Shown one piece after another: positions 13,701-25,990 of a stretch of DNA of 64,000 nt. The notes beneath the pieces are model-generated. The model searched no databases, was not told the origin of the DNA, and saw nothing but the letters and a program-made list of their open reading frames with translations. The stretch's first letter is position 1; each line of letters begins with the position of its first letter. The stretch is from contig LLEY01000029.1 of NCBI GenBank assembly GCA_001414485.1, forward strand, positions 62,001-126,000. Direction: 5' to 3'. The position numbers and the translations under genes were made by a program. Source of the stretch: Calycina herbarum (Eukaryota > Ascomycota > Leotiomycetes > Helotiales > Pezizellaceae).

Positions 13701-16700
13701 TTATCTAAGTAATAAATTACTATTACTTTTAGAAGATCCTCTAAAATATTATTATTTTATCTCTAATATATAGCTAGTATATTATAGAGTTTAAATAGTA
13801 TAACTATATATTCGTAAAAGCCTAATAGTAAAGCAAATACTATCTTCTATTCGTCTCTAACTTTTATTTATATAAGTCTATAAGCGTTTTATTAATCTAG
13901 TTTCGTAAACCGTACTTCCTTACCTAACTTGTTCTATAAGTATTAGCTAGGTAGTAGTAGATAAGCGTTCTTAACTATAGTATAATTTACTTCTTAGTAA
14001 TTAATATATACTCTTCTATCTAGATCGTCTTTTTTCTTAATAATAAGTATATTTAAGGTAATTAGTAACTTAGATCTTCTAATATATCCCTTTTTAATAC
14101 CTTCTTTTATATAACTTTCTATTCTTTATAAGCTTTTCTAGTTATATAACTAAAGCTTCTACTTTAAGAAGTAATAACTCTCTTTTAATTTAATCTTATA
14201 ATCCTATAAGTAATGTTTTAGTAAGGCTTATAAGTCTCCTAAGTTTTTAAACAAAGCTTTAAATTCTCTGTACTATATAGGTATTTTATTATTAGCTTTC
14301 CTACTAACCTATAGAGGACCCTAGACAAGGTATTCTAGTACTTTAGAAAAGGTAGCGCTAGCCTCGTTCTAGCCTTAAAGTTATAAACGCGAACCCTTAT
14401 ATTTATATTAGCTAAAGGTTATCGTTCTATCCTTCTAGTCGATTTCTAGATTATATTCCTAAATCTATAATATACTAAGTATTACCTCTTTACTTCCTAT
14501 TTTAATAATATTGAATTATATATCTAAATAGTGTCTTTTAATATTAATTTCTATTAAGATAGTTTACTAATTAATAATCCTATTTTAATATATAATATCT
14601 ATTCTATTAACTACTTCTAATTAATATAGTCTTATCTCTTTAATTAGAATGTTCAGCTTCTTTTAAGCTATTAGAGAAATAAAGTTACTCGTTACTCCTA
14701 AGTCTATTATAACTTATAACTTTTTCCCTTATATTTCTATAGTTACTATTAACTATCTTTCTCCTAAAGTAGAATTTAACTTTACTTTAATATATTAGAC
14801 TTTAAAAGATCGATTTTCTTAGTTATAATTCTTTCTTTCCTTGTTCTTATACTATAAAAAGAATCTCACTCTTTCTTTATCAGCGTATACTACCTCGTAT
14901 ACTAGTCTATATTCTATAATTCCTATAGTTTTAAGAATTTCTCCTATAAATCGTTTTAGTATTTATTTATAATTATATTAGATCTATTTATAATTAATTT
15001 CTAAAATAGCTTCTATAGACTATAATTCTCCTATATATAGATAATCTAAAGTAGCCTCTAACATACTTATCTCTAGTTTTATATAGTAAACCTTAAATAT
15101 ATAGTCTCTTAAATTCTTTTCTCTTATAACTCGAATCTAAGACTAAGGAAAGAATACTACTCCTTCTTTATCTAATAATACTACTTCATATATCTAATAA
15201 TATTCTACTATTCTAATAAACTCTAGTAATATTCCTTCGAATCGCTTTTATAATAACTAGTCTAAGGTCGGACTTAGTTTATATTATATCTATTATACTA
15301 TTATTTCCTAAACTATTTCTATAAACTATAGTTCTCCTATTAATAGATAGTATAATTCTTCTAGTTCTATCTTAGCTTATCTAGTTATATTAAGCTCTCT
15401 TTATTCCTAGAATAATATACTAAACAGTTATTATAAGTCGTATTTTCTAAACACTAACCTATTATTTCTAATTAACACAACTATAATATATTACTTAAAT
15501 TCCTTTAGTATTATATCTTTAAGTAGTATCCTAAAAAAAGAGGTTTTAATTCGTCTTATAAATCCTATTAGAACTTGCTATATCTATATACTATTCTTAT
15601 CTAATATATTATATATTCTTTATATATCTCTTACTTTAGAGTAGCTAGGTTTTTTAACTAGTTAACGTTTCTATTCTAGTTTCTTTTCTTTAATAGTTTT
15701 CTATCTAATAATTAGACTAACTAGAGTTATCGTTTCAAGGTTATTACTTATAACTATATATATTATTAAGATAGTTAAGTTAACCTCTTATATTATATAA
15801 AGACTCTAGAAGTCTAGTTTCTAGTTATTAATATATACCTATTGATTTCCTTATTTAAAGGTTCTAAGGAAAACCTAAGTTTCTCTAACTTTAGAGTCTC
15901 TATTCTTTAGTTCTTCTTCTAAACTAGAAGATAAGTCTAATGTCTTCGAAGAACTAGTCGATAGTAGTAATTCATATTCTATTTAAAGAGGTTACTTAGA
16001 TTCTATTACTAATTATATATTATAATATTCTTTAAGAAGTAGATCCCTATTATTATTAGTGTCTTATATACTACTAATTCCTTTACTATTTTTAATCTAG
16101 GTTCTATATCCTTATACTTTAAGCTCCTTATCTATAAGTTTAATATAATCAGTTAAAGCTACCTATTATTAAACAGTAGTATTAATTTACTTCTTTCTCT
16201 TAGAGTCTTTCTTCTTACTATACTTATTTACTCTATAACTTAGAAGGCTATAGTTATAATATAAGTTCTACTTATATCGATAATTTCACTTCTCCTAGGA
16301 AAGTCCTCCTTTCTTTAGAAAGGTTTTCTTCTATATAGCGTTTACCTCCTTACTATGTTTACTAGTATAAGAGTGCTTCTACTTTCCTAACCCTTTACTC
16401 TTTTCTCTATATCTAGGGTTACTCTTTCTAAATTCGTATAAGCGGTTATCTAGCTAAATAACTTCCTTAATTATACCTATAATAGTTAAGAATTATATAT
16501 TCTACTTAGCTATTTCCTTATAAATATATATCTTTAAACCTCTATAGAAGAGTTCTATAAAAGCAATAGTATTCTATTCTAACTTCGTCTTATAACATTA
16601 GAATTTATTAGTATAATCTATTACTAATCCGATCTAATATAACTCTAAAAACTTATATACAGCTGTTTAGATTATATCGAAATCTCTAAAAACTTTCCTA

Positions 16701-17180
16701 ATAGTTGTCTTAAATCCTCTCTAAGATTTAAACATAATCTTAGTTAATTCTATCTTTCTATCTTCTTCCTTATTCTTAAAGAAGTCCTCTAAGTATAGCT
16801 AGGCCTATTCTAATACTAATCCTCTTAGATAGGAGATAGCAAAGATAGTATATAAGTTATAATTACCTTTAAACTTATTAGAATTAAAGTTAAAGTAGAT
16901 GTCTATCTAGAGAAGGAATAAGTCGAGTTCCTTTCGCTTCTTATAATACGTATTAAGCATCTTAACTTTAATAGACTTAAGTGCTTCGACCTTGTAGAGC
17001 TCGGGTACGTCTAGTATACTAACATTATCATCGTTCCTAGTTAACTATATACTAGTAGGTGTTCTTCTAGTTATACTTCTAGATATTCCTATAACGTTGA
17101 CTCGACTAGTATTCGGGCTAGCTTCGGCGACGAGGGTTGCTAGGGCTATGGCGACTAAACTTCTAAGTAGGTGCTTAAAG

Positions 17181-17621
17181 TATAATAAAACTTAAACGAA
17201 CTAAACAAAGGTAACTAAGTCTCGAAGGTTGGTATATAAGTAAGAAGTATAGATACGCTAGGTTGTTTACTTAAAAGTGAACTCGTTACTTATATTAAAG
17301 ATGTTAAATAAGATAATAAGATTAATAACTAAAGTTAAGCACGAAGCTCCTATCTAATAGCAGACGTACTAGTCTTATATAGAACTGTAGTCTCCCGTTT
17401 CAGTCGCTCTAGTCGCTCGCCCTGATCGCTTCAGTCGACAGGCGACTTAGGCGACTCAGGCGACTAGGTCACGTGATACTTCTTACCAAAGGAAATCCAT
17501 GGATCGCTTAGCTAGTCTAAGGATCCCTTTTTCTTTGCTTATAAGAGTTTCCGATAGTGCTTAACCTGTTAGAGCGCCGCCTAGTCTTCACTTATCACAT
17601 ACTCACACGTGATTCGTAATA
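17181..17621 (-). repeat. LTR of chromovirus 2, right (441 bp)
   Basis: Same length and section order as 10324-10764. It differs mainly by transitions and keeps more G and C in its second half. Confidence 0.88.
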
Positions 17622-17653
17622 ACTACTTACCACGTATAACGTGATTCGTAATA
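17622..17653 (-). repeat. Target duplication plus last 27 bp of the chromovirus 1 right LTR
   Basis: ACTAC (17622-17626) repeats the bases before the nested insertion. 17627-17653 then matches the terminal bases of the left LTR (TTACTACGTATAACGTGATT in that copy), ending GTAATA. Confidence 0.85.
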
Positions 17654-17999
17654 TATTACTCTCTAATTCGCTGTAATTGTCTCTTTCTACCTCGTACGTC
17701 TCTAGCTACAAAGGAAGAGCTTTAAGAGGCCTATTAGCTATTAGATTCGCTAAATAGAATTTCTTTAATATATATAGCGAGTAGGCTACGTAGCGAGCTA
17801 GGTGCTAGTTAAGGTTCTCGTTATAGCTCTTCTACTTTAATCGATAGTAAAGAGACTTCTATCGCGTCTTACTTATAAGTACTTTCTTAACCTTCTATTC
17901 TTCTTCTTTGTCGACGATAATCGGTAGAGATAGCGTACTTACTTATCTAGGTAGAGGATCGTCTAAAGCTTTATATAACTTCTCTAGTACAAAGACAGA
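17654..17999. other. Degenerated DNA between elements, no gene seen
   Basis: Slightly less AT-rich than the elements, but all frames are stopped and no domain or repeat was recognised. Confidence 0.4.
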
Positions 18000-18462
18000 T
18001 ATAACGAAACTTAAACAAACTAAACAAAGGTAACTAAGTCTCGAAGGTTAGTATATAGGTAAGCAGTATAGACGCGATAGGTTATTAACTTAGAAGTGAA
18101 CTCGTTACTTATATTAAAGATATTAAATAAGATAATAAGATTAATAACTAAAGTTAAGTACGAAGCTCCTATCTAATAGTAGACGTGCTAGTCTTATATA
18201 GAACCTTCGTTTATATTAGAGTCCTACTTAGTAGAAGTTCCGAAGATAAAGTCCGACTCTATTCCTAGAGCTCCTTAAAACTAGACTCTATCACCTAACT
18301 GCTCCTAACCGAGTCACGTGATATAACTGTAATAAGATCCCAGGATTATATGTCCTACTATATTTAATTCTTTTCTTTCCCTTTAGAGTTATAATAGTGT
18401 TTGTCCTGTCAGAGCGTCGCCTGGACTTCACTCAGTCACGTGCTGGCACGTGATTCGTAATA
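18000..18462 (-). repeat. Solo LTR of the same chromovirus family (463 bp)
   Basis: Opens with TATAACGAAAC and closes with GTGATTCGTAATA. No polypurine tract or internal domain is attached on either side, so it looks like a solo LTR. I see no convincing 5-bp duplication (ACAGA on the left, AGTAG on the right). It has the same length as the LTR at 958-1420. Confidence 0.75.
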
Positions 18463-18663
18463 AGTAGGTAGTAAAGGTAAAGGTAAAGGTAAAGGCTCTT
18501 CGTCTAATTACTTATCGAGCTAGCTAAGAGAGGAGCGTCGTAACTTATTACTACGTACGAAGGGATTTACTATAAGATAAATATATATGTTTTCGTTTAT
18601 AAACAGTGTTATCTATATTAGAATATTCGTATACCTTTCTAGACGAGAGTATAAGTTTAGTTT
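18463..18663. repeat. AT-rich spacer with a 6-nt tandem run
   Basis: Contains about four GGTAAA units at 18471-18495. Nothing else was recognised. Confidence 0.5.
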
Positions 18664-18871
18664 TAGTATAACAGCTTTTTATAAATATATAAAAAGAGAT
18701 ACTTATAGAATAGTACTTATATTCGAAGAAAACTAAACTAAAGAGAGAAGAGGAGAGTTAGTACGCTCTGTCTCTATTTATATACACTAAGCGAGACTTC
18801 GGTAGAACCTCGGCACGTGATCCAGCCTCGGTCACGTGATCCAGTCGTATGTGACTGGGACTGTTATATAT
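18664..18871. mobile_element. MITE-like element, copy 2 (interrupted at its right end by the LINE)
   Basis: Begins TA-GTATAACAG and ends CTGTTATAT. It shares with copy 1 (3104-3255) the sections around GAGACTTCGGTAGAACCTCG and the paired CACGTGATC motifs, with about 55 extra bases in the middle. The LINE target duplication starts inside its right terminus (18866). Confidence 0.5.
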
Positions 18872-18882
18872 AGAATAATAAG
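18866..18882. repeat. LINE target-site duplication, 5' copy (17 bp)
   Basis: ATATATAGAATAATAAG. The identical 17 bases recur at 24896-24912, directly after the element tail. Confidence 0.9.
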
Positions 18883-21800
18883 GAGAAAAACTTCATAAAC
18901 AGCGAGAATAAATTTTTTGAAATTAAGCAACGAAAACCACATCTAGCAGCCCTCCTTTTGGTCAGTTGAGAAGCCTAAGCCTGTGTACATTGCCTAGTAT
19001 AACATAGGCATCATAGTAACACCGTAGCCTCAAGCGGCAGCATAGCCCAACGACATCCGCGAGCACGCTACACACCTCAGCGACTACCTTAGGAAAGCAC
19101 TTGCCTATATCAAGTCTAATAGAGACCAGCCAGTACTAAAGCCCTTAATCAGAACCATGATCGCGTCTATAAGCGTCTTTATTGCCAAATTCCAAAGTAC
19201 CCTAGACGTTAGAACTATTATATAAGCTATTACAACTATCTAAAATAACCTCGAAACTATAGCAAAAACAGTATAATCTATAGTAATAAGGGTTTAACAA
19301 AACATAGTCATATACTAACAAGCCGTTATACTTAGCTAGGAGACTAACTAAGCTATAAAAGAAGCCGCCGAATTAAGAAGAACAACTACTATACTTATAT
19401 AAGAGATAAACGACATAGCAAAAGCAATAAATAATATTACAAAGGCTATCTAGACTACACCATCCCCTAAAGCTTTATATACGTCGGTATTAAGTAGCAA
19501 TACCGTCCTACTAAATAAGCTAATTACAATCTCTATATAAACATCTTTATTTATCTAAGTACAACGTAAGATTATTATAAAGATTATAGACCTATCTACT
19601 ATTAAAAGTCTCTATATAAAAAACCCTAGAAACCTACAGAGCCACGTTAATCAAGCGATTAAACAAAGTAAAAACCAACATATTAAACAGATATATATTA
19701 TATTAGCTAACTAATTAAAGAACAGAGACCTTAGTATTAAAACATTAAATAAAAACAAAGCAGACGTACTAAAGTAATTCGCAAACAACTAGATTAATCG
19801 AATTAGAAGAGGCACAAACATATAACTACCTATATATAGGGTTCTTATACATAGGATTAGAATAAGCACGCTAGACATAGAGAAGTTCGATAAGATTAAA
19901 GCAGAGCTACTATATAATAACCGACTATTTATTCTAAACATAGATATTAAATACATTAAATAGCTATCTAGAGCTATACGTACAAAGACAGCTTCAACTA
20001 TCATAGTTAAGTTTACTAGCCTAGAAGACGCGAATAAGATTATTAATAAAGGCCTTATTTAGTAAGGCGAGGTGTTTTAATATAAGAGATATAACAGGTA
20101 ATGCCGACTAAAGCAATACTATAAATGCCAAAGATATAGCTATATTAGAACCTAGTATAAAGTAAACATAGTATATAGCTATTACACAGAGGCGTATAAC
20201 TCGAAAGATTACTCGACAAAGGTCGATAAGACAGTGGCTAGGAAATACGCTATATATAAAGGAGTATATAAGGCGTAGAATAACCGATGCCTAGTTAGGA
20301 AAGTCGAACTAGCGAAGGTAAAGGCAGCATATAATACTCAACAACTATATTATTTTATCCTAACCATAAGACAAAAACAGATAAACGAAAGCTTTACTTT
20401 TAGTATAGTAATAGTAGAGCTAAACAGAAGTTAGAGAGAACGACCAAGCTCTACTACCGCTAGTATAATACCTATAGTATATTTTCCTACCCCTAGTAGG
20501 CAGAGTACTAAAAGCAAGTCACCGACGAAGAGCAGAGCACCGAAAAGAATCAATATAAGGAGTATACTAGACAGTACATAAGACGAAAATAAGAATATCG
20601 TTATAGAAGAGAGTAGTCAAAGGTTAAGAAGACTACACGTACTCTTAAGACAAGCGCTAGAATCGATTATAACGAACTTAATACTTAGCTCCTAGTTTAA
20701 TATAAAGGAGTTATAAGTTATAACAAAAGTAGCCTAAAAATACTATAGTATAACGTTATAAAATCAAAGAATATAGTAATAGCCTTACTATTACAAGACC
20801 CGAAGATTTAAGAATACGATATCCTAGCTCTCTAAGAGCTATAGAGGAACCCTTTTTCTCTAACTACTTATAACCTAATCCTATACATCTTTTAACTATG
20901 CTTCCCTAGAGATAGCAGAGAAGCGCTAGCAAGGGTATACTTCTTTATTAATAAGAAGATTAGCCTATATAAATAGATATTTATAGAATATACCTAAGAC
21001 CTAATTATACTAGAAATTACTATAACAAATAAATCTATAGATAAAACAATAAAGATTATAATATATAATATATATAATCTTCTAAGGAGAATAGAATATA
21101 GGACGAGCTGCCTACTATAACTTTAAGTAGTACTATTAATATACTAAGGCGAAGAACAGGTTATTCTAGGAGATTTTAACCTATATTACAAACTCTAGAG
21201 TAGACTAGTAATACGAGAAAGAGACCTAGAATCTAATAATCTAATTAATATCATCGACGAATTTCAGCTTAGTAGCACTCTACTAGTAAATATAGTTACT
21301 TATAATAATAAAAACGTATAAACTTATATTAACCTCTATTATAGTATATAAGATCTTATAGACAAAGTTATTATATATAGAATAGATAAGAGAATAGATT
21401 ACAACTCTGACTATCTTCTAATTATAACTTATCTAGACCTTAGAATAATAAACCGACTATAAGAAGAGATATAAGACTAGTCTAACACCGACGAGAAAGA
21501 GCTCTAGAAAAGACTATTAAAAGAGCTACCTATATAACGTTCCCCTAAAACCTAGACCGCGTTAGACAGATATATAGATAAAGTAATAACTATTATATAA
21601 TTAGCTATTAATTATGCTATACCCCTGAAAAAGTGGTCTTTAAGAGCGAGAGCGGGTTAGACGACAGAATATAAAGAGATATAAGCATAAGTTAGAAGGT
21701 TAAAACGTTAGAATAGCCGATTATATATAGAGGAGAGCTAGGAGGCCTACTGAATAGCCTATAACTAAAAGAGAAGAGTAATACGTAGATCTCTACGTTA

Positions 21801-24800
21801 AGGATTTAGAGAGCAGATAGAAAGCGCTATAGAAAGCCTAGAGAGTATATAGAAACTAGTAAAGTAGGCTAGAAATCGAAGCGAGATAAGAGTAGTAGTA
21901 ACAACCTTAATACTTAAAGATCCTATAATATACGTTAAGTATAAAGAAGCATAAGAAAAAGCATAACTTCTTAAGATAACCTTCTTCCTAGCTCTACTAG
22001 AACCTAATTTATAGAATATAAACGAGACTATATACTAAGATTATATTCTATTCCTAGATATTATAGAGAAAGAGGTACTTTAGACAATTACTACGACGCC
22101 TTTAATAAAAGCCATAGGACTAGATAGTATAATAAACCGAATCCTTCACATCACTGCCACCTAAATAGCCTTATACCTTATAAGGATATTTAACTAGAGT
22201 CTTCGCCTAGAATACTACCTAATACATTTCCAACAGTCTACAACGATTGTCCTCTATAAGCCTAGCAAAGACGACTACACTATACCTAAGGTATATTAAC
22301 TAATTATATTAATAAATATAATAGGTAAGATCATAGACACTATTATTATAAAGAGAATCAGTTACGTAACAGAGGTATACCAACTACTTCTAAGCACTCA
22401 CATAGGAGGACGGAAGAGGAGATCAATAGAGCACGCTATCTATACTGTTATTAAAAAGATTTATACAGCTTAGAATTCACCTAAGCCACAGGTAGTAAGC
22501 CTTCTCCTACTCAACGTCTTAGGGGCTTTTAACAACGTTTCATACACGAGGCTGCTTTACAACCTACGTAAGCGTAGAATAGACGAGAGAACGGTTAGAT
22601 AGATAGCCAGCTTCTTAACAGACTAGAACACAACTATAACCTTTAACGTATTTAAATCAGACACCTACTAAATAATAACGAGCATCTCTCAAAGATCACC
22701 ACTCTCGCCGATACTATACCTATACTACAATGCCGATCTAATCGACATCTATAATTAAGAAAACAATACCCTTATAATAGGATATATTAATAATATCGTA
22801 ATCTTATAGTAGAGAAGCTTAATAGAAGAGACATATAAAAGCCTAGAAAGGACAATAGAATAGGCTATAATATAGACAAAGAGATATATATTAGTATTCA
22901 CCCTAAGCAAATTCTAACTTACTTACTATATAAGAAAGTAGTAAGTACTAAACATAGACATAGACCGTAAAATATAAGTAGACTAGATAGAAGTCTGCCC
23001 TTAACCAAGTTATAGATACCTAGGTATTATACTTAATATAGTATTAAACTAGAAATAATATATCTAAGATATTAGAATAAAAGTATCGAATTCTATCAGT
23101 ACGCTAGCTAGTCTAGCCAGCTCTATATAGGGAATAGGAATTACCGAACTTAGAAGGATCTATTAGGCAGTAGTTATCCCGTAGATAATATACGGCTGTT
23201 CTATATAGTCAGTCATATAGGAATACAGAGAAGGTTATACTATAGAAATAATTAATTCTCTTAAAAGACTTTAAGTAAAAGCAGCTAGAACTATAGAAGG
23301 GGCGTATAAAGTAACATTAGGTCTAGCCCTCGACGTAGAGCTCTATCTCCTCCCTATAGAACAGCAGATCTAGAAGACTAGTACCGAGACAATTAGAAGA
23401 ATCCTCGCCACAGATAAGATACCAGCCCTAGAAGGGTTCCGTTCTAACAATTCAAATTAAGGGAGCTAGGTACTATACATAAGTCTACTAAGACATATTT
23501 ACAGACGTTTATACCTACGCCGAGGTATATTAATCACAGAGTAAGAGATAATCCCACTATATATTATACCACTATAGTAGCAAGGACTAAGTATATCTAT
23601 TATACTAGACGTAGAAATAGTAAAGATATAATATAAGAACTTCTTAAAACATCCCTCAAACAGTATCTTTATCTATACTAATAGAAGCGGCATAGATAAT
23701 CATATAGAGGCTGCTGTAATATCGCCCTTAACCAGATATATAAGGATAGTATATATAGGAAATAGCGAAACGTCAACGGTATACGCCGTAGAACTTCAAG
23801 GAATTAAGCTAGCTCTACAGATTACAGTCTAGGACTAAGAGAGTAGGAATAAAAGAAACAAAGTAGTTATCTTCATAGATAATTAAGCGGCTATTAGGAC
23901 ATTTTAACACCTAGCTAGTAGATCTGGTGTATATGTAGCTATAGAGACAGTACCCCTGATAGACAAGCTATAGAAGGACTATAAAACCTAGGTTAAGATA
24001 AGATAGATACCAGCCTATATAGGTATCTAGGGAAATGAAGCAGCAGATAAGGCAGCTAAGATTATAGCAAAATCATAACTAGAGAGGAATTAGAGAAACC
24101 TAAACGTTGCTTAACCTAAGACTTACTACCTATAAGCAACTCTAAAGACGTGGATTATGAGGTAGATAAGAGCCGAGTAGGTATATAAGTAGGATCTAGA
24201 ACCAAGAGAGAGAACCATATATAAATACACTTAGAAGCTAATATATAAGATCCTACGTCTCTACCGGAGACTAAAGAAGTAGTAAAGCTCTCTACTAATC
24301 TAGATACGTATAGAAAAGATCGGATTAAAAGATTTCCTTTAGAAGAGAAAGGTACCTAGGTATGACGATCTAGGATATAAATACAGAGAGGGACGATAAA
24401 CTATAGGATATATTATATTAAGATGTTGAAAATTTAAAGACCTACGACTAAGAGAATTTAGGGGGAGGAGGTGGTTAGACCTAAAGGCAATCTTAAACGA
24501 GTTAAAAACAGCTATAAAGGTAATAAGATTTATAGAACAGACGCAACTCCTTAGGCAATTTAGGAGTTGTAGTATAGTGTAGAAAGACGAAGCGGAACGC
24601 TAGGGGGAGACTGAAGGTATAAGGACATGAGATGGCTAGCAGAAGCGGTAGCTAAGGAACCTGATATACTCTAAAAAGATCAAGCAAAGCACTTCTTTTA
24701 TACTATGTATATAGTTGTAGATAGAAGCTAGACCGTCTAGTGGAGGAGGCTGCTGGTCACTGTATAGTGATGAAGTGAAGTACGCTTGCCAAATGCGGTA

Positions 24801-24895
24801 AGCGTACTTCGGCAGCTGCGCCGAAGCTGGACCACTCCGGCATAGCCGCCCTACGGCGGGCGGCTGGAACCGAGTATGAATAAATCAATCAATCA
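18883..24895 (+). mobile_element. Full-length Tad1-like non-LTR retrotransposon (LINE), RIP-degenerated
   Basis: A 6.0-kb element with its 5' end, tail and exact 17-bp target duplications. Domains on the + strand come in the expected order. There is an ORF1 region with degraded CCHC knuckles (about 20.1-20.25 kb) and an apurinic endonuclease (about 20.75-21.45 kb, with an ILAL.E motif). A reverse transcriptase follows (about 22.1-23.1 kb; the catalytic YxDD reads YINN), then an RNase H (about 23.65-24.1 kb, ending GNEAADKAAK). Numerous TAG/TAA codons replace Trp/Gln codons, so no product is expected. The 3' end is a short TCAA-repeat tail, not poly(A). I assign the Tad1/I group from the RNase H and overall layout. 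Confidence 0.88.
24757..24864 (+). other. Hairpin array in the LINE 3' untranslated region
   Basis: Four consecutive inverted repeats: TCACT/AGTGA (24757-24770), AAGTACGCTT/AAGCGTACTT (24778-24809), TTCGGC/GCCGAA (24808-24825) and GCCGCC/GGCGGC (24845-24864). The stretch is GC-rich inside an otherwise AT-rich element and ends about 30 bases before the tail. 3' stem-loops recognised by the element's own reverse transcriptase are known in other LINEs; that role here is inference. Confidence 0.6.
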
Positions 24896-24912
24896 ATATA
24901 TAGAATAATAAG
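24896..24912. repeat. LINE target-site duplication, 3' copy (17 bp)
   Basis: Identical to 18866-18882 and immediately follows the TCAA-type tail. Confidence 0.9.
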
Positions 24913-25284
24913 TATTACGTATATAATATAACATCGCCCTCTCGCTCTATTACCTCCTAGCTGTTACTATAGCCTTCTTACTATTACCTAGTATTAGTTT
25001 AACTTTGGTTATAAATCTGTCTAGTTGTATATACGTATTATATTCTCTATCTATTCTAGGTACTCGAAGTACGACTATTTATGCTTGTGCTAGCGTGGTA
25101 CTAGCGTGCTAGTCACGTGGATAGATATAAGTCAGAGGCTTATTCATCTATATAACGACACCTAGTTATTATATTACTTGCTTACTATTATTTCTAGATA
25201 AATAATAGAGAGAGGGAGAGAGGGTAAGAGGGGAAGAGGGGAAGAGGGGAAGAGGGGAAGAGAGAGGGGTTGTTTACTACTTTC
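24913..25284. repeat. End of the AT-rich block with a GA-rich minisatellite
   Basis: No gene is seen. From about 25206 to 25275 there are repeated GAGGGGAA units. The change from AT-rich degenerated DNA to ordinary gene-like composition is abrupt at about 25.27 kb. Confidence 0.6.
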
Positions 25285-25990
25285 CTAAACTCCTAGCCAA
25301 ACCTTACGCTCCTCACATTTATCACTACGATCATGCCTTTTGTGGAACTCAGAGATAAACAAAACTGGAAACCAGTTGCAGACTATGTCAGAAGTAGGGG
25401 TGGGTGTTGCAGCGCGATCCACGCAATGAAAAACATTCCACAAGATAGTGAAGTCCGAACCCATATATTCAGTGAGCATTTTCATCCCCTTGTCAAAATC
25501 CCACAAAAAATCTTCTTCCTCAGATTGTGTCTTAGCGAATGGGTCTGGGTGGCTGATATGATTGTCTCTTAACCAAGAACAGGAAACTACAGGGTGTTGT
25601 TTGTGCAAGTCAGAATCAAGATCTGCATCGTATTCTCGTCAATGAAGCTCGAAATGATGGTCACATAACCTGAAAGAATGGGGAAGGTTGATAACAAGCT
25701 GTAGGACTTGAGGTTTGCTGACACCCCATTCTTTGAGGTTACCGGCAGTTCTGGCGAAATCAGAAAACCAAAATTTCCAAAAGCATATGAGACCAACGCG
25801 ATGCCATAAAATTCTCTTAGGCCGTGGTCTCTTTTTTCGAGGCATAATGCCACCCTAACAATTTATTCAAAACATTCGGCCTTTATAACCTTTGGAGAGC
25901 GCGATTTACCAAGTGATATTACAAGAAACCATATGCACAGGAAGCTTATGAAGCCCATCGGACGGACAAGCAGGCAATACAAGTAGGTTC
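25285..25990 (-). pseudogene. Decayed member C of the 25-51 kb gene family (C-terminal part)
   Basis: The minus-strand frame matches the second exon of the intact member at 49.1-51.0 kb. LPHSFRLCDHHFELH aligns with IPDHFKLCDRHLEIH, and CNWFPVLFISEFHKRHD aligns with the equivalent CDWFNLHYLLAFHSRFD. The two parts lie in one frame but are separated by a TGA (25641-25639), and further stops lie upstream (about 25.85-25.92 kb). The frame ends at a TAG at 25287-25285, earlier than in the paralogs, right at the edge of the repeat block. I could not find the first exon or its conserved NYDVRAI motif. Function unknown. Confidence 0.65.

Larger units (their letters stand above)
10324..17621 (-). mobile_element. 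Ty3/gypsy chromovirus 2 (nested in chromovirus 1)
   Basis: A complete 7298-bp element of the same family and orientation. Two 441-bp LTRs (10324-10764 and 17181-17621) are flanked by the exact 5-bp duplication ACTAC (10319-10323 and 17622-17626). A polypyrimidine run at 10765-10777 marks the polypurine tract of the minus-strand element. Degraded zinc knuckle (about 16.25 kb), reverse transcriptase (about 13.9 kb), RNase H, integrase and chromodomain (about 11.6 kb) appear in the expected order on the minus strand. Stops and TA-rich codons break every frame, so it is not functional. Confidence 0.9.

Noticed and set aside
18000..18462. Considered as the 5' LTR of a further chromovirus
   Set aside because: No polypurine tract or primer-site-like sequence and no internal domain next to it; the following DNA belongs to a MITE-like element and the LINE.
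19789..20004. Minus-strand frame of 71 aa inside the LINE
   Set aside because: Antisense of the degraded ORF1 of the element.
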